A stretch of 33,402 bases of DNA from a virus (IMGVR_UViG_3300046167_000399:1-33402), one strand, 5' to 3'. Numbered from the stretch's first letter, positions 8,909-16,874 are shown. Translations and numbers: made by a program. Notes: generated by a model from the sequence alone, not told the origin.

Positions 8909-11167
8909 AATACGTTCAATAATTCTAATTTAGATTCGCCTGTTTTTAGATTACTATTTATTGAATTTATAGTAAACACTTTGTCTCCAATCTGAAGTCT
9001 ATCATTTAACTTATAATTAAGTAATATACTAGATGGCAAATGTGCTGTTAGTTTGAATATCCTCTTTTTAGCGTCAAAAACATCTTCGATATATGTTTGA
9101 TAGAATTTACTAAACAATGAGTTTGTTGTTCCCCCATAATTAGTTAAGTTCCACTCATCCTCTTCATCATCAAAGTTTATGGTAAAGTCTGGAGGTGTTG
9201 ATGCGCTTCCACTTTCGACTGTATTAGATGGCTTCCAATACGAACCAAGTGGCTGATGAGATGTGCCATTCCAATTTAACCTACCGTCTCCCGAAAGTCC
9301 AGTTATCTTGATGCAGTAAAAGATAGCTGGTGACATCAAAACAGAATCGTAATTACCAGTTTTAGGCGTTGAGCTTGCATCTGGCTTAAAGTTGTCTCCA
9401 GCTGAATATCCCCATTGAAAATTGGTTACACCATTTGTAAATGAACTGCTTGGGTTTACATCTTTAATTCTTTCAAACTTAAAGTGTTCAAATTTGGATT
9501 CAACCTTGTATGGCTTGCCTCTGTCTACGTTTTGCGGTTTGTATATGGCATCACCAAAAACCTCATTAAAAGCCTCTTTGTGCTGAAGCATTAGTAGTGT
9601 CTTTGGCTCTTCGTTCTTAAATTCTATTTCACTAAATGGTATTGTTGATTTAACATCAAATTCAGATGAGTCAACGTATTTAGTTATGTCAAATATACTT
9701 GGGTTATCACTATAATATTCGTCTAACGGTAAAACCCTTATCTTACCATAATCAGCATCACCCCTGTCTTGTACATAGTAGGCAGTTAGATTAAACGTTT
9801 TAAATATGCTTGTTATGAAATCTAATATCTTCATTTTAGGCATCCTTTCTGTGGGCTTAACTAAACCACTTGCTGTCGCTGTAATATTGTCTGGAACGAA
9901 AGTTCCGTCTTTAGTTGTACTTATACTATAACCACTTTCTGTAATCTGTCTTATCCTTAAACTAAATTCAGACTGAAACCCACCTTCAGATGTTACTAGG
10001 AATTTAAGCCCATAAAGTACACTTGTAACTTGTCTGCCCATCTCCAGAGTTACAGTCTGGTCTCCAGTTAAGTTTTCTTCATTTAAAAGAATAGCGTTGT
10101 TATCAAGCGTATCTATTATTTTTATAGAGTAAACTCCTGAAGTTGTATTTATTGTGCTTAAATCTAATGTTGTGTATCGGTAAACTCTTGGTTTTAAACC
10201 AGTAGAAAAACTGTTTGTGGTTAGCAAAGAGTCTGTGTCTGCGCCAGAATCGGAAAAGTTAAACGTACCCTCAAAAGTGCTTAATTGGTCTCCAGATGAA
10301 TAAGAAAAGTTCTTTAGTGTTGTCTCTATTGACTGACCGCCCTCACCACCAATACGACCTTTTTCTCTACTTAACCACATATAAAGTCCTCTATTTGTGG
10401 TTGTGCCATCGCCAATAAAAACCTCCGAATCAAAGAAGTCTCTTGTAAATCTTATATCTGGATATTTTTCTTCAATAGCCTCAATAACATATATCAGCCT
10501 TAATGCTGGTTTTAAATCCTCGAATCTTAATGCAGCATCTTCACTATGGGAATTATTATGATAATACAAGTTACCAGCTAATGTATCGTCATTATGACCC
10601 TCTGGGTTTCTTGTGTCCATATAAAGCCTCTTTGTGTGAGTTAATAATGGAACGACTATTGGGTCGTATTTAACTACGCTGTTGACCGTTTGATTTAGAT
10701 TACCTCGTAAGTCTTGTCTTGGTGTTTGGACTCGTATATTCATATTCAAAATTATCAAGCCAAGTAAGAGACTCAAGCTCATCATCTCCAAGTATGTCTG
10801 GTAAATTTACTGTATTGCCAAAGAATGTTAACCTATAAGACTCTGCCTTATTGTCTTTCATTTTTACACCGTTCAGAAATACCTTCCCCTCCCTAAATGG
10901 TATGTAATTTATTTCTAAAACAGCATCTACTTTTTTTCTAGCATCAAACGCACCATCTGTTATAAAGTAGTTATAAAAGTGCCTAAATATTTTATTGTTC
11001 TTTCTTGAGGCTGGAATCGTAAATGATTGCGAGAAATCGGTAAATACTTTAGATATATCCCTTATGTCTTGTATTTTAGATGTAACAGATATAGTTTCAT
11101 CTTCAAACAAGTCTACCGCCTGATAAACATTATCGGCATCTTTTATGTAAAGTACAACTTTATTCAT
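8905..11167 (-). CDS. Large tail structural protein (one frameshift)
   Basis: About 753 residues from ATG 11167 when a +1 break near 10700-10710 is repaired (extra G in AGG, restoring LTSNLNQT). Taken literally, the first frame stops after 155 residues at 10700 while the second frame is open from 10791. The N-terminus has IQDIRDISKVFTDFSQSFTI and PASRKNNKIFRHFYNYF, followed by beta-rich segments throughout. Family members I recall in flavobacterial phages carry both parts in one polypeptide and are labelled tail proteins. Its place between the tail structural gene at 11167-12345 and the tape measure supports a distal tail/baseplate-like role. The start is coupled to the previous stop. Confidence 0.7.
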
Positions 11168-12345
11168 TATCGAATAGTGTTTATTTTATCTGCTGCAACA
11201 TCAAACTGCATAGTGTATTGTACCAACCTATCATTAACCCTTGTCTTTAATTGCAAAGAATTACTCTTTAGTTTTAGTGGCACAATTTTCTCTTCGTCTG
11301 TAAGTCTCGTCATCCATATTTGCTCGGAAAGCATAAGCTGTTTTATATGCTCGTTACAAGACTCATCAATGTAATCTGTATTTAACGTTACGCTTTCTTT
11401 GCCAACTAAATTTAAGGTTCTCTGCTGGTGAGCTGTTTGGTCGTAGGACAAGCTTGTAAAGTCAAACACAGAAGCCTTAAAGTCTTGACTTGTTATATTT
11501 ATTGACTCATTACTTCTTCTCGTAAAATACAGGTCTTGTAGTGCGCCATACTTATTCACAAATGTAACTCTTATTGGCTCATACTTCGAGCAGTCAAATG
11601 TTTTTACCTTTAACACTTTAGTCTTTGTTTCTGTGTCGTTTGTGTAGTTAACCCAAACCTCATCAACAGCACCTATATCAACAGCTTCCTCAAATGCCTC
11701 AAGACATCTGTTGTATTCAAATGTACCACCATCTTCCAATACCCTCTCTTTGTAGCTGTCTGCTGTTGAATTGCCATCAGATGATATGTATTGGATTTTT
11801 TTACTGGTGTTGTCTGAATCAGATATTCTAATTGAACTTACAGTCTCTCCGTTTAACCTAAACGCTAGGCTGTTTGTTGTCTTTGCGCTAACTGGAATGT
11901 TTACGCTTCTGTCATTGACCCTGTATATAGTTCCTTCAGACATCATTAGCCCTTCGTCAAAGTCAGGGTTTGCCCCTTCCTCAAAGTAACCGTAACCTTC
12001 TGTGGCTATGAATTGACTTGAAACACTTGGGGTTATTGTTGGAGATGTGATTGTTCCTCCAGATTCGTTTGTTGCTGTTATTATTGGATTTACCCAAACA
12101 GCATAGCTGTCGTACTCTCCGTCATACTTGGTTTCAATGTAATCTCTAACAAGCTCGCTTATTTCAAAGACAATAATATTGTTACCTTCAAGCTCCGACT
12201 TCTCTATTGTATATTTGAGGTCAGCAGCATCGGGGGTTATGTCTTTTGTTCCCTCATAAATATATAGTTCTAATTTAGCTGTGTCTAGCGTAGAATCTGA
12301 CACCTTTATGAAAAACGGACTTCTTGTGTTTATTAGTTTTGCCAT
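11167..12345 (-). CDS. Probable tail structural protein (392 aa)
   Basis: An uninterrupted 392-residue beta-rich protein starting MAKLINTRSPFFIKVSDSTL. The N-terminal pattern RSPFFIKV ... LELYIYEGTKD ... IVFEISELVRDYIE repeats in my memory of flavobacterial phage tail clusters. The C-terminal third has SVTLNTDYIDESCNEHIKQL and KIVPLKLKSNSLQLKTR. It has no signal peptide or membrane segment. It abuts the preceding gene (stop and start adjacent) and overlaps the next by one base. A virion role is well supported by context; a precise one is not. Confidence 0.6.
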   Translation of the reverse strand: MAKLINTRSPFFIKVSDSTLDTAKLELYIYEGTKDITPDAADLKYTIEKSELEGNNIIVFEISELVRDYIETKYDGEYDSYAVWVNPIITATNESGGTITSPTITPSVSSQFIATEGYGYFEEGANPDFDEGLMMSEGTIYRVNDRSVNIPVSAKTTNSLAFRLNGETVSSIRISDSDNTSKKIQYISSDGNSTADSYKERVLEDGGTFEYNRCLEAFEEAVDIGAVDEVWVNYTNDTETKTKVLKVKTFDCSKYEPIRVTFVNKYGALQDLYFTRRSNESINITSQDFKASVFDFTSLSYDQTAHQQRTLNLVGKESVTLNTDYIDESCNEHIKQLMLSEQIWMTRLTDEEKIVPLKLKSNSLQLKTRVNDRLVQYTMQFDVAADKINTIR

Positions 12346-12900
12346 TTATTTTGTCTTTAAAACGTATGTATCGCCCTTCTTTGTGTAGCCGACACTTTTT
12401 AGTATTTCATCTAATTTACCTGTTATATCTTTTTTTAGTGGAGGCAGCATTCCATCTACTATATCCTCAAATGCTTTTTCCACAACTTCTCTTATGTAAT
12501 TTGCTGGCGCAATACCACGAAGCGATATAGCCTCGCCAATCTTGTATGCGACAGATGCTATATTAGATTCTGTTCTTGGCATCTCCTTTCCACCAAAATC
12601 TTTCAATGTTACTGGCTTTTGACGAATCCAATCCTTTATAGCGTTCACATTTGGACTAAATGGTGCTGTACCTTCGTCTACGCCCTGCAAGTATGAGTTA
12701 CCGTATAGGTTTATATCAAGACCACCGTTCTCTGCTCTTACGTTTAACGAATCACCACCTTCTCCGCTTGACCTTACTGGCGCATTTATATTACCTACTC
12801 TCTGTCTTGATGTCTGATATGATTCAAGGAAGTACTGAATCAGTTTCGTCTCTGCGAATGATTTAACGTATGCTTCAGTATTTTTGAATCTAATTTCCAT
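12346..12900 (-). CDS. HK97 gp10-like neck/tail completion protein
   Basis: A 184-residue protein. The central part (YGNSYLQGVDEGTAPFSPN, IKDWIRQKPV) and C-terminal helix region (SVAYKIGEAISLRGIAPANY, IREVVEKAFEDIVDG) match the layout of HK97 gp10-like/tail-completion proteins, where a Gly-rich loop and 'R-G-x-x-P' element precede the last helix. These proteins sit at the neck and help join tail to head. The ATG overlaps the previous stop by one base (TAATG). Confidence in the family is moderate, since it rests on pattern recognition only. Confidence 0.65.
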   Translation of the reverse strand: MEIRFKNTEAYVKSFAETKLIQYFLESYQTSRQRVGNINAPVRSSGEGGDSLNVRAENGGLDINLYGNSYLQGVDEGTAPFSPNVNAIKDWIRQKPVTLKDFGGKEMPRTESNIASVAYKIGEAISLRGIAPANYIREVVEKAFEDIVDGMLPPLKKDITGKLDEILKSVGYTKKGDTYVLKTK

Positions 12901-13371
12901 TAGCAGACAGTTACAGCATTATTAGGGATTGATATGGATAGGGTAAGCGCCCAACCAGTCATTAAGTTCTCAAATCTATCTTCAAACATAGTGGCAGTTG
13001 CATCAGTATCTAAAACGTAGTTATCATCGTTCAGGTCTCCACGTCTTAATTTAGATTGCAACCTGTTTATTACCGCAAGCTGGGTGTTTAAAACATCGTG
13101 CTTGTTGTCTAGTCCTTTATATGGCACAGAATTGCTGGCGAACCTATCTTCTTTACTTTCGTCAACCAAGTCCATCGCTATAACCTGAATCGAGAATGTT
13201 ATTGTGTGTTCTCCAAAAACAGCATCCTTGTATGTTTATGTGTGATAAGCGGAATATACTCTGCTTGGATAAGTCAACATCCATAATGTTACCAAACGTA
13301 ACTGTGTTTACAAATTCACTTGAATTTAGTTCTTCGTATATTTTATCTATAAGGTCGTAAAACTCTTTCAT
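12900..13371 (-). CDS. Neck/tail accessory protein (one frameshift)
   Basis: Read literally this is two short frames (13371-13162 and 13175-12900). An extra G at 13226-13227 splits a single 156-residue protein: before it MKEFYDLIDKIYEELNSSEF, after it DAVFGEHTITFSIQVIAMDL, then a helical stretch NTQLAVINRLQSKLRRGDL. In relatives I recall these segments are continuous. The upstream start overlaps the stop of the frameshifted chaperone extension (ATGA), and the end overlaps the gp10-like start. A tail-terminator or tail-completion role is plausible from position but unproven. Confidence 0.65.
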
Positions 13372-13658
13372 CTTTTATATGCTTTCTTTATCATCGCTGC
13401 TTCTAGTTCATTCTTTTCTTTCTCAAACGTTAGGAAGTTGAGGCACTTGAAAATTGGAAGGTTGGTGATTTCGTCAAAGTTGAGAATATTTCCTCCAGCG
13501 AGTGCATAGATTGATTGATACCAGCCCCACTTTGAGCCAAAGCCTGCTTGAGCTGATAAGTCTGTTCCTCCGTCAGATTTTTCTGTATATAACTCGGTAT
13601 AGCTCTCAACAACTCCTTCCCTAAATCGTAAAAAAAAACCATAGCACTCATTACCACA
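13368..13658 (-). CDS. Tail assembly chaperone C-terminal extension reached by -1 frameshift
   Basis: This -1 frame has no stop from 13658 to the TGA at 13368-13370. Its downstream part is strongly coding-like: FGSKWGWYQSIYALAGG, then NILNFDEITNLPIFKCLNF, LTFEKEKNELEAAMIKKAYK. I recognise this GWYxSIYxLAGGxxxxFD pattern from tail assembly chaperone extensions (G-T-like products). It has no credible start of its own, so it must be translated as a fusion from the zero frame. Its stop overlaps the next gene's ATG as ATGA, which argues that this frame is used. Whether the slip occurs at the T9 run or nearer 13545 is open. Confidence 0.75.
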   Translation of the reverse strand, partial: CGNECYGFFLRFREGVVESYTELYTEKSDGGTDLSAQAGFGSKWGWYQSIYALAGGNILNFDEITNLPIFKCLNFLTFEKEKNELEAAMIKKAYKR

Positions 13659-14134
13659 TCAAGAGGCATTTCCCTCATAAGGTTTGACACCTCTTCGCTT
13701 GGGTCATAGGGAGCTACCGTATATTTTTCTTTCTGCTTGAAGTTAACAGGTCGATACAACGCTGCCATAGCTTTATGCATCCTACCCCAGTCTGATATAT
13801 TATCTTCAACGTCTATATATGCGCCAAGAGAAATATTCTCTAACTGCGGTTCAAATCCCATATCTACGCCAAGTAAGTCAAACCTGCGTATTAGATTAGG
13901 CTTTTCTTCAAATGCCTTGTTGATTATGCTTAATACCTTGTCAGCATCTTTAGCTGGAATGTTAAGCACATCCTTTAGTGACACGTTGCAGAATATCTCA
14001 ATGGTCTTTAACGCCAAGAATTCATCAGCACCTTCTCCGTTCTCTTCAATGACCTTCATATAACGCTGGTACTGCCCAAGTGTTATGTTTGATAAGTCAG
14101 TTGGAACTGATAATTCTAATTCTATGGTTTTCAT
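13430..14134 (-). CDS. Tail assembly chaperone, zero-frame product
   Basis: A 234-residue largely helical protein starting MKTIELELSVPTDLSNITLG. The segment LGQYQRYMKVIEENGE, VMSAMVFFYDLGKELLRAIP and GAGINQSMHSLEEIF are the landmarks of a family found before the tape measure in Bacteroidetes phages. Such chaperones coat the tape measure during tail assembly and are made in a short form and a longer frameshifted form. Here the zero frame stops at 13430 while the -1 frame continues to 13368. The upstream region 14135-14342 is noncoding and repeat-bearing. Confidence 0.75.
   Translation of the reverse strand: MKTIELELSVPTDLSNITLGQYQRYMKVIEENGEGADEFLALKTIEIFCNVSLKDVLNIPAKDADKVLSIINKAFEEKPNLIRRFDLLGVDMGFEPQLENISLGAYIDVEDNISDWGRMHKAMAALYRPVNFKQKEKYTVAPYDPSEEVSNLMREMPLDVVMSAMVFFYDLGKELLRAIPSYIQKNLTEEQTYQLKQALAQSGAGINQSMHSLEEIFSTLTKSPTFQFSSASTS
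13630..13638 (-). other. Candidate -1 ribosomal slippery site (T9)
   Basis: In the zero frame the codons read GTT TTT TTT TAC, so a U UUU UUU heptamer is correctly phased for a -1 slip. It lies inside the region where the -1 frame is open (13658-13368). The frame translated directly after it looks less coding-like than the region after about 13560, so an alternative slip point further downstream is possible. Confidence 0.5.
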
Positions 14135-14200
14135 ATCTAAATAATAATTGGTTGTTTAAGTGTACTTATTGATTATGCACCTGCCTGTATGGCACATATA

Positions 14201-14340
14201 TATAACATATATCTTAAAGAGTAATAACATGTATCTTATCTTAATATGCATTTTAAGAAGGTTATGTTTTATAAAGAGTATTAACATGATGCACTCTATA
14301 TAAATAATATAACATGTATTATATAATAACATGAGTAACC
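14201..14340. repeat. AT-rich cluster of TAACATG-type repeats before the tail chaperone
   Basis: The gene-free stretch 14135-14342 contains degenerate repeats around ATAACATGTAT: near 14201, 14222, 14280, 14309 and 14325. Two are almost identical to units of the array at 26151-26265 (TATAACATGTAT and ATAACATGAGTA). No tRNA or convincing ORF was seen here. A shared DNA-binding protein acting at both places is an inference. Confidence 0.65.
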
Positions 14341-14342
14341 AG

Positions 14343-14606
14343 TTATGATTCATAACCTACTTTTTCTAAATGGTTGTCGTAGTATTTTATGTAGATGCGC
14401 CACAAAGCATCAGTCAATTCTTCTTTTTTGTACGTTTGAGGCGATTTAATGCGTTTTAAGCCATTATCTATTTCAATATGGTACATATCTCCACTTGGTA
14501 AGGGATATGCTCTTAAATAGCTTCTAAATGCCCAAGAGATAGCTTTACGAGCTTTGTCTGTGTCTTGTAAATGCAATGGAATGGGTTTTATCTTACGTTT
14601 TGGCAT
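14343..14606 (-). CDS. Small basic protein at head of the virion operon (87 aa)
   Basis: I place the start at ATG 14606 (MPKRKIKPIPLHLQDTDKAR) rather than 14672, because the 22 extra residues are encoded by noncoding-style TATTRAATTC repeats. The protein is basic, with KARKAISWAFRSYLRAYPLP and LTDALWRIYIKYYDNHLEKV, and no signal peptide or membrane span. It is the first gene after the promoter at 14767-14798. A DNA- or RNA-binding regulatory role is possible given the charge, but no family was recognised. Confidence 0.55.
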   Translation of the reverse strand: MPKRKIKPIPLHLQDTDKARKAISWAFRSYLRAYPLPSGDMYHIEIDNGLKRIKSPQTYKKEELTDALWRIYIKYYDNHLEKVGYES

Positions 14607-14608
14607 AC

Positions 14609-14687
14609 TATTAAATTCATAGCTAATATACGAAAAGGGTATTGAATTCACAAGTAAGGGTATTAAATTCATACCTATTGAATTGAA
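14609..14687. repeat. Four copies of a TATTRAATTCAY motif in an operon leader
   Basis: Four copies, at 14609-14620, 14640-14651, 14661-14672 and 14676-14687, of TATTAAATTCAT / TATTGAATTCAC-type sequence, two preceded by GGG. They lie in the leader between the 14.78 kb promoter and the ATG at 14606. The same motif recurs at 18129-18230 and 27940-27970. Confidence 0.75.
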
Positions 14688-14766
14688 TGGCAGGTGGAAA
14701 TGATTAGGTAGGTAGAGAGTGGGGATATAAGGTATGAGTGGTGGACACTCGGCAGAGTCCTACCAA

Positions 14767-14798
14767 TAAAGATACAAATAATTTTCTAACTACACAAA
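14767..14798 (-). promoter_or_regulatory. Candidate promoter for the virion operon
   Basis: On the minus strand TTTG (14798-14795) is followed after 20 bases by TATCTTTA (14774-14767), close to the Bacteroidetes consensus TTTG-N19-TAnnTTTG with one mismatch. It lies between the lipoprotein terminator and the first virion-operon gene, leaving a leader of roughly 150 bases that holds the TATTRAATTC motifs. Confidence 0.55.
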
Positions 14799-14840
14799 TA
14801 ATATGCGTTAATTTATTGTTAATTCTTTTGGTATGGATAC

Positions 14841-14872
14841 AAAAAAAGGGCTGCATGATGCAACCCCCTTTA
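14841..14872 (-). terminator. Rho-independent terminator after the lipoprotein gene
   Basis: On the minus strand GGGTTGCA-TCA-TGCAGCCC forms an eight-pair stem (one G-U) followed by seven T. It lies just past the lipoprotein stop and isolates the micro-gene region from the virion operon. Confidence 0.85.
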
Positions 14873-14892
14873 AACAAAACAAACTAAAAAAA

Positions 14893-15043
14893 CTATTCAC
14901 ATACTTTGTCGCAAATGTCAATATCTTTAATGACTTCGTTTATTACTATTATATCGTTTATCTCTACACATTCGCATACTATTGTTTCTTTATTGTCTAT
15001 GCAAGATGTAAGAAACAGAAGAAAAAAAAATACACCTTTTCAT
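14893..15043 (-). CDS. Small lipoprotein, broken by a T9 run
   Basis: From ATG 15043 the literal frame stops after 17 residues. If the T9 tract (A9 on the plus strand, 15022-15030) had eight bases, the frame would give 49 residues: a signal peptide MKRCIFFLLFLTSC with lipobox LTSC and a short acidic, Cys-containing mature part (IDNKETIVCECVEIND, DIDICDKVCE). The downstream frame is clean to the stop at 14893, and a terminator follows. The product would be membrane-anchored; small phage lipoproteins of this kind often block superinfection (established for other phages, inferred here). The tract may be a sequence error or an on/off switch. Confidence 0.6.
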
Positions 15044-15148
15044 CCTATTTTTATTTTAAATATTTATGTAAATTGTTATCAATAAGCCATTTATAAACTC
15101 TTGCTGCTTGTTATGATTTATTTCTTTGGCTGGTTTTGTTTTACTTTC

Positions 15149-15587
15149 TTTAATTATCCGCAAATTATTTTCAAATATTTTCTTTGTTCATGATTAATTT
15201 ATTTTACTTGTGTATAGATATTTTCTTGCTTGTTTTATTGTTTCAAAATACTTCACTTCATATAATGATGCAACCTTATAAACGTTGTGTATAAACGTTA
15301 ACGTTTTGTTGTTTCTTGTTTGGGCGTATCCACAACATAAAGCGTATTTTGTTAATTCGTTTCTTTGTTTTAATTATCCGCAAATTATTTTCAAATATTT
15401 CTTTGTTCATGATTAATTTATTTTACTTGTGTATAGATATTTTCTTGCTTGTTTTATTGTTTCAAAATACTTCACTTCATATAATGATGCAACCTTATAA
15501 ACGTTGTGTATAAACGTTAACGTTTTGTTGTTTCTTGTTTGGGCGTATCCACAACATAAAGCGTATTTTGTTAATTCGTTTCTTTGT
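15149..15587. repeat. 220-bp near-perfect tandem duplication
   Basis: Copy 1 at 15149-15368 and copy 2 at 15369-15587 are identical by inspection except for one T in a short homopolymer (TTTT versus TTT before CTTTG). The unit covers the 3' part of the 64-residue gene plus its downstream spacer, so copy 1 leaves a start-less gene fragment. Each copy also holds a TTATACACA (minus strand), a match to the DnaA-box consensus. It may be a recent recombination product or an assembly artefact. Confidence 0.9.
15194..15373 (-). pseudogene. Duplicated 3' fragment of the 64-residue gene
   Basis: The left copy of the tandem duplication carries an open frame of 59 codons with the same ending as the intact gene (NELTKYALCCGYAQTRN to KQARKYLYTSKIN). 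It has no ATG/GTG/TTG at its head because the duplication joins it to spacer sequence after a TAA. It is probably untranslated. Confidence 0.6.
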
Positions 15588-15607
15588 GTGTATAGTTTTG
15601 GTTTCAT
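15413..15607 (-). CDS. Small basic protein (64 aa), unknown function
   Basis: Starts MKPKLYTQRNELTKYALCCG and ends KQARKYLYTSKIN. It is basic, with a central Cys pair. Its C-terminus resembles the neighbouring 47-residue protein in general shape (a helix following a short beta-hairpin-like stretch), so the two may be distant paralogues. The ATG lies 2 bases after the stop of that neighbour. Its 3' half has been tandemly duplicated. No function is assigned. Confidence 0.55.
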   Translation of the reverse strand: MKPKLYTQRNELTKYALCCGYAQTRNNKTLTFIHNVYKVASLYEVKYFETIKQARKYLYTSKIN

Positions 15608-15609
15608 GA

Positions 15610-15753
15610 TTAATATATTTCCCGTTTACTTATATAATAATTGCCACCACTTAACCTGTATTCATTAAGCAGATATAATGCTTCTTTTTTTGTTTTGGCT
15701 TCATCTATCGTTTCAGTTCCAAATGTTTCGTGCTTATGGTTTATATAGTACAT
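15610..15753 (-). CDS. Small protein (47 aa), unknown function
   Basis: MYYINHKHETFGTETIDEAK then TKKEALYLLNEYRLSGGNYY, ending ISKREIY. It reads as a beta hairpin, an amphipathic helix and a final strand. It begins six bases past the stop of the 273-residue gene and is followed directly by the 64-residue gene, so the three form one transcript. No family recognised. Confidence 0.55.
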   Translation of the reverse strand: MYYINHKHETFGTETIDEAKTKKEALYLLNEYRLSGGNYYISKREIY

Positions 15754-15759
15754 TTGTTT

Positions 15760-16581
15760 TTATATTAAGTTAGATATATATTGTATTTCTTCTTTACTTA
15801 TATTGTGGCAACCAATTCGGAGAAGTTTGTCAAAAGATATTGTAGTATAGTTTCCTATTCTTTGCCCTCTCATTATTGCACCGCTTTTAAGGAGCTTTAA
15901 ATAACGTTTAGCCTCGTTTACATCTATCTTTACCCCTTGCGAGGTTTCAACGAATTGAGCGCATTTAGAAAGCCTCAAATAATCTTTGCCACCTATACGA
16001 AAATAGTTGCTTTCGCATGCCCTAAATTTAGCAAGGCTTTTAGTCAATTGCTTTTTTTGCTTTTCTCGTTTCTTCTTTTGTTCTTCTTTTGCCCAATTGC
16101 GCAAATCTTCTAGGCTCGTTTCCTCTTGCAACGAATCAACAAATAATAGCAGTTCTTTGTACTCATTGTATTTTCTTAATTCGTTTTTTTTGCGCTCATT
16201 TATATATTCATTAAATGAATTCCAAAGGCTGTATATTTCGCTAATATACATTTGAGGCTTTCGAGCTCTTGCTAGCTTACCCTTTAAATACATTATTTTA
16301 TTATGTACTAAATATATGTTTACTTTTGTTTTGTAGTATTGTTTATATTGAGAAGTTGCGCCAATTAACAAACCTATATGTTTGCCTGTTGTGGGGCTGT
16401 AACCTTCATCGTTTATCAATATAGTTTTGTCGTCTAAAAAGCGTCCCAATTCGTAATGATACCCATACGAATATATTTTATCCCCCTCAAAAAATATATT
16501 GTTATTTGAGGTACGTCCATTGTCTTGTGTCCGTTGTGCAAATGTATGCACACAATCAAAGTTGTTAAATACTGTTTTCAT
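15760..16581 (-). CDS. Conserved phage protein with coiled-coil middle (273 aa)
   Basis: N-terminal region (residues 1-80) has CVHTFAQRTQDNGRTSNNNI, FFEGDKIYSYGYHYELG and GYSPTTGKHIGLL, a pattern I recall from unannotated phage proteins where 'YSYGxHF' and 'GYSxTTxKH' are conserved. A highly charged helical segment (RKKNELRKYNEYKELLLF, EEQKKKREKQKKQLTKSLAK) occupies residues about 128-190. The C-terminus (KDYLRLSKCAQFVETSQGV, RIGNYTTISFDKLLRIGCHN) looks like a compact alpha/beta domain. It has no signal peptide or membrane span. Function unknown; it may bind nucleic acid given the charge (inference). Confidence 0.7.
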   Translation of the reverse strand: MKTVFNNFDCVHTFAQRTQDNGRTSNNNIFFEGDKIYSYGYHYELGRFLDDKTILINDEGYSPTTGKHIGLLIGATSQYKQYYKTKVNIYLVHNKIMYLKGKLARARKPQMYISEIYSLWNSFNEYINERKKNELRKYNEYKELLLFVDSLQEETSLEDLRNWAKEEQKKKREKQKKQLTKSLAKFRACESNYFRIGGKDYLRLSKCAQFVETSQGVKIDVNEAKRYLKLLKSGAIMRGQRIGNYTTISFDKLLRIGCHNISKEEIQYISNLI

Positions 16582-16593
16582 CTTTGTTTTGTT

Positions 16594-16689
16594 TTATTGT
16601 GTTAATATAATGCGAAGGGCTAAATATAGCGGAACAATGTATAAAAGTAGGTGTACCGCTTTTTTTGTTAGTTTGTCAAGTGTTTTCAT
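16594..16689 (-). CDS. Membrane micro-protein (31 aa)
   Basis: MKTLDKLTKKAVHLLLYIVP then LYLALRIILTQ: a basic N-terminus and a single hydrophobic helix (residues about 11-29). It lies four bases after the preceding 47-residue membrane gene and just before the 273-residue gene. Length alone cannot prove coding, but the hydrophobic segment and tight packing support it. Possible membrane-acting host-modulation peptide (inference). Confidence 0.45.
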   Translation of the reverse strand: MKTLDKLTKKAVHLLLYIVPLYLALRIILTQ

Positions 16690-16693
16690 GTTA

Positions 16694-16837
16694 TTAGAAA
16701 TTGAATGATACTTTGTCAATGTTTAGTAAAATATACCCAACCCCGATAACAGTTGCAATGCTGTAAATTGTTGCAATGATTAGCGCAAATGTTTCAATTG
16801 TTTTTTGTGTTCTGTTGTTTTTGTTGTTTGTTTTCAT
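16694..16837 (-). CDS. Membrane micro-protein (47 aa)
   Basis: MKTNNKNNRTQKTIETFALI followed by IATIYSIATVIGVGYILLNI: a polar, basic N-terminus and one transmembrane helix (residues about 16-38). It is the first gene downstream of the promoter at 16875-16905. No family recognised. Confidence 0.55.
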   Translation of the reverse strand: MKTNNKNNRTQKTIETFALIIATIYSIATVIGVGYILLNIDKVSFNF

Positions 16838-16874
16838 GTTTGTTAATTTATATTATTATTTGTTTTTGTTAGTA

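Noticed and set aside
14607-14672. Upstream ATG for the 87-residue gene at 14343-14606
   Set aside because: The extra residues are encoded entirely by the repeat motif, which also occurs in noncoding DNA.
15051-15110. Possible remnant ORF with QAARVYKWLIDNNLHKYLK
   Set aside because: Looks coding-like but has no start and is preceded by a stop; could be a decayed relative of the 47- and 64-residue genes or another indel victim. Too short to annotate.
15320-15335. GTATCCACA near-match to a DnaA box in each copy of the duplication
   Set aside because: One mismatch and encoded within a conserved-looking peptide; chance is likely. Only the TTATACACA match is worth noting.
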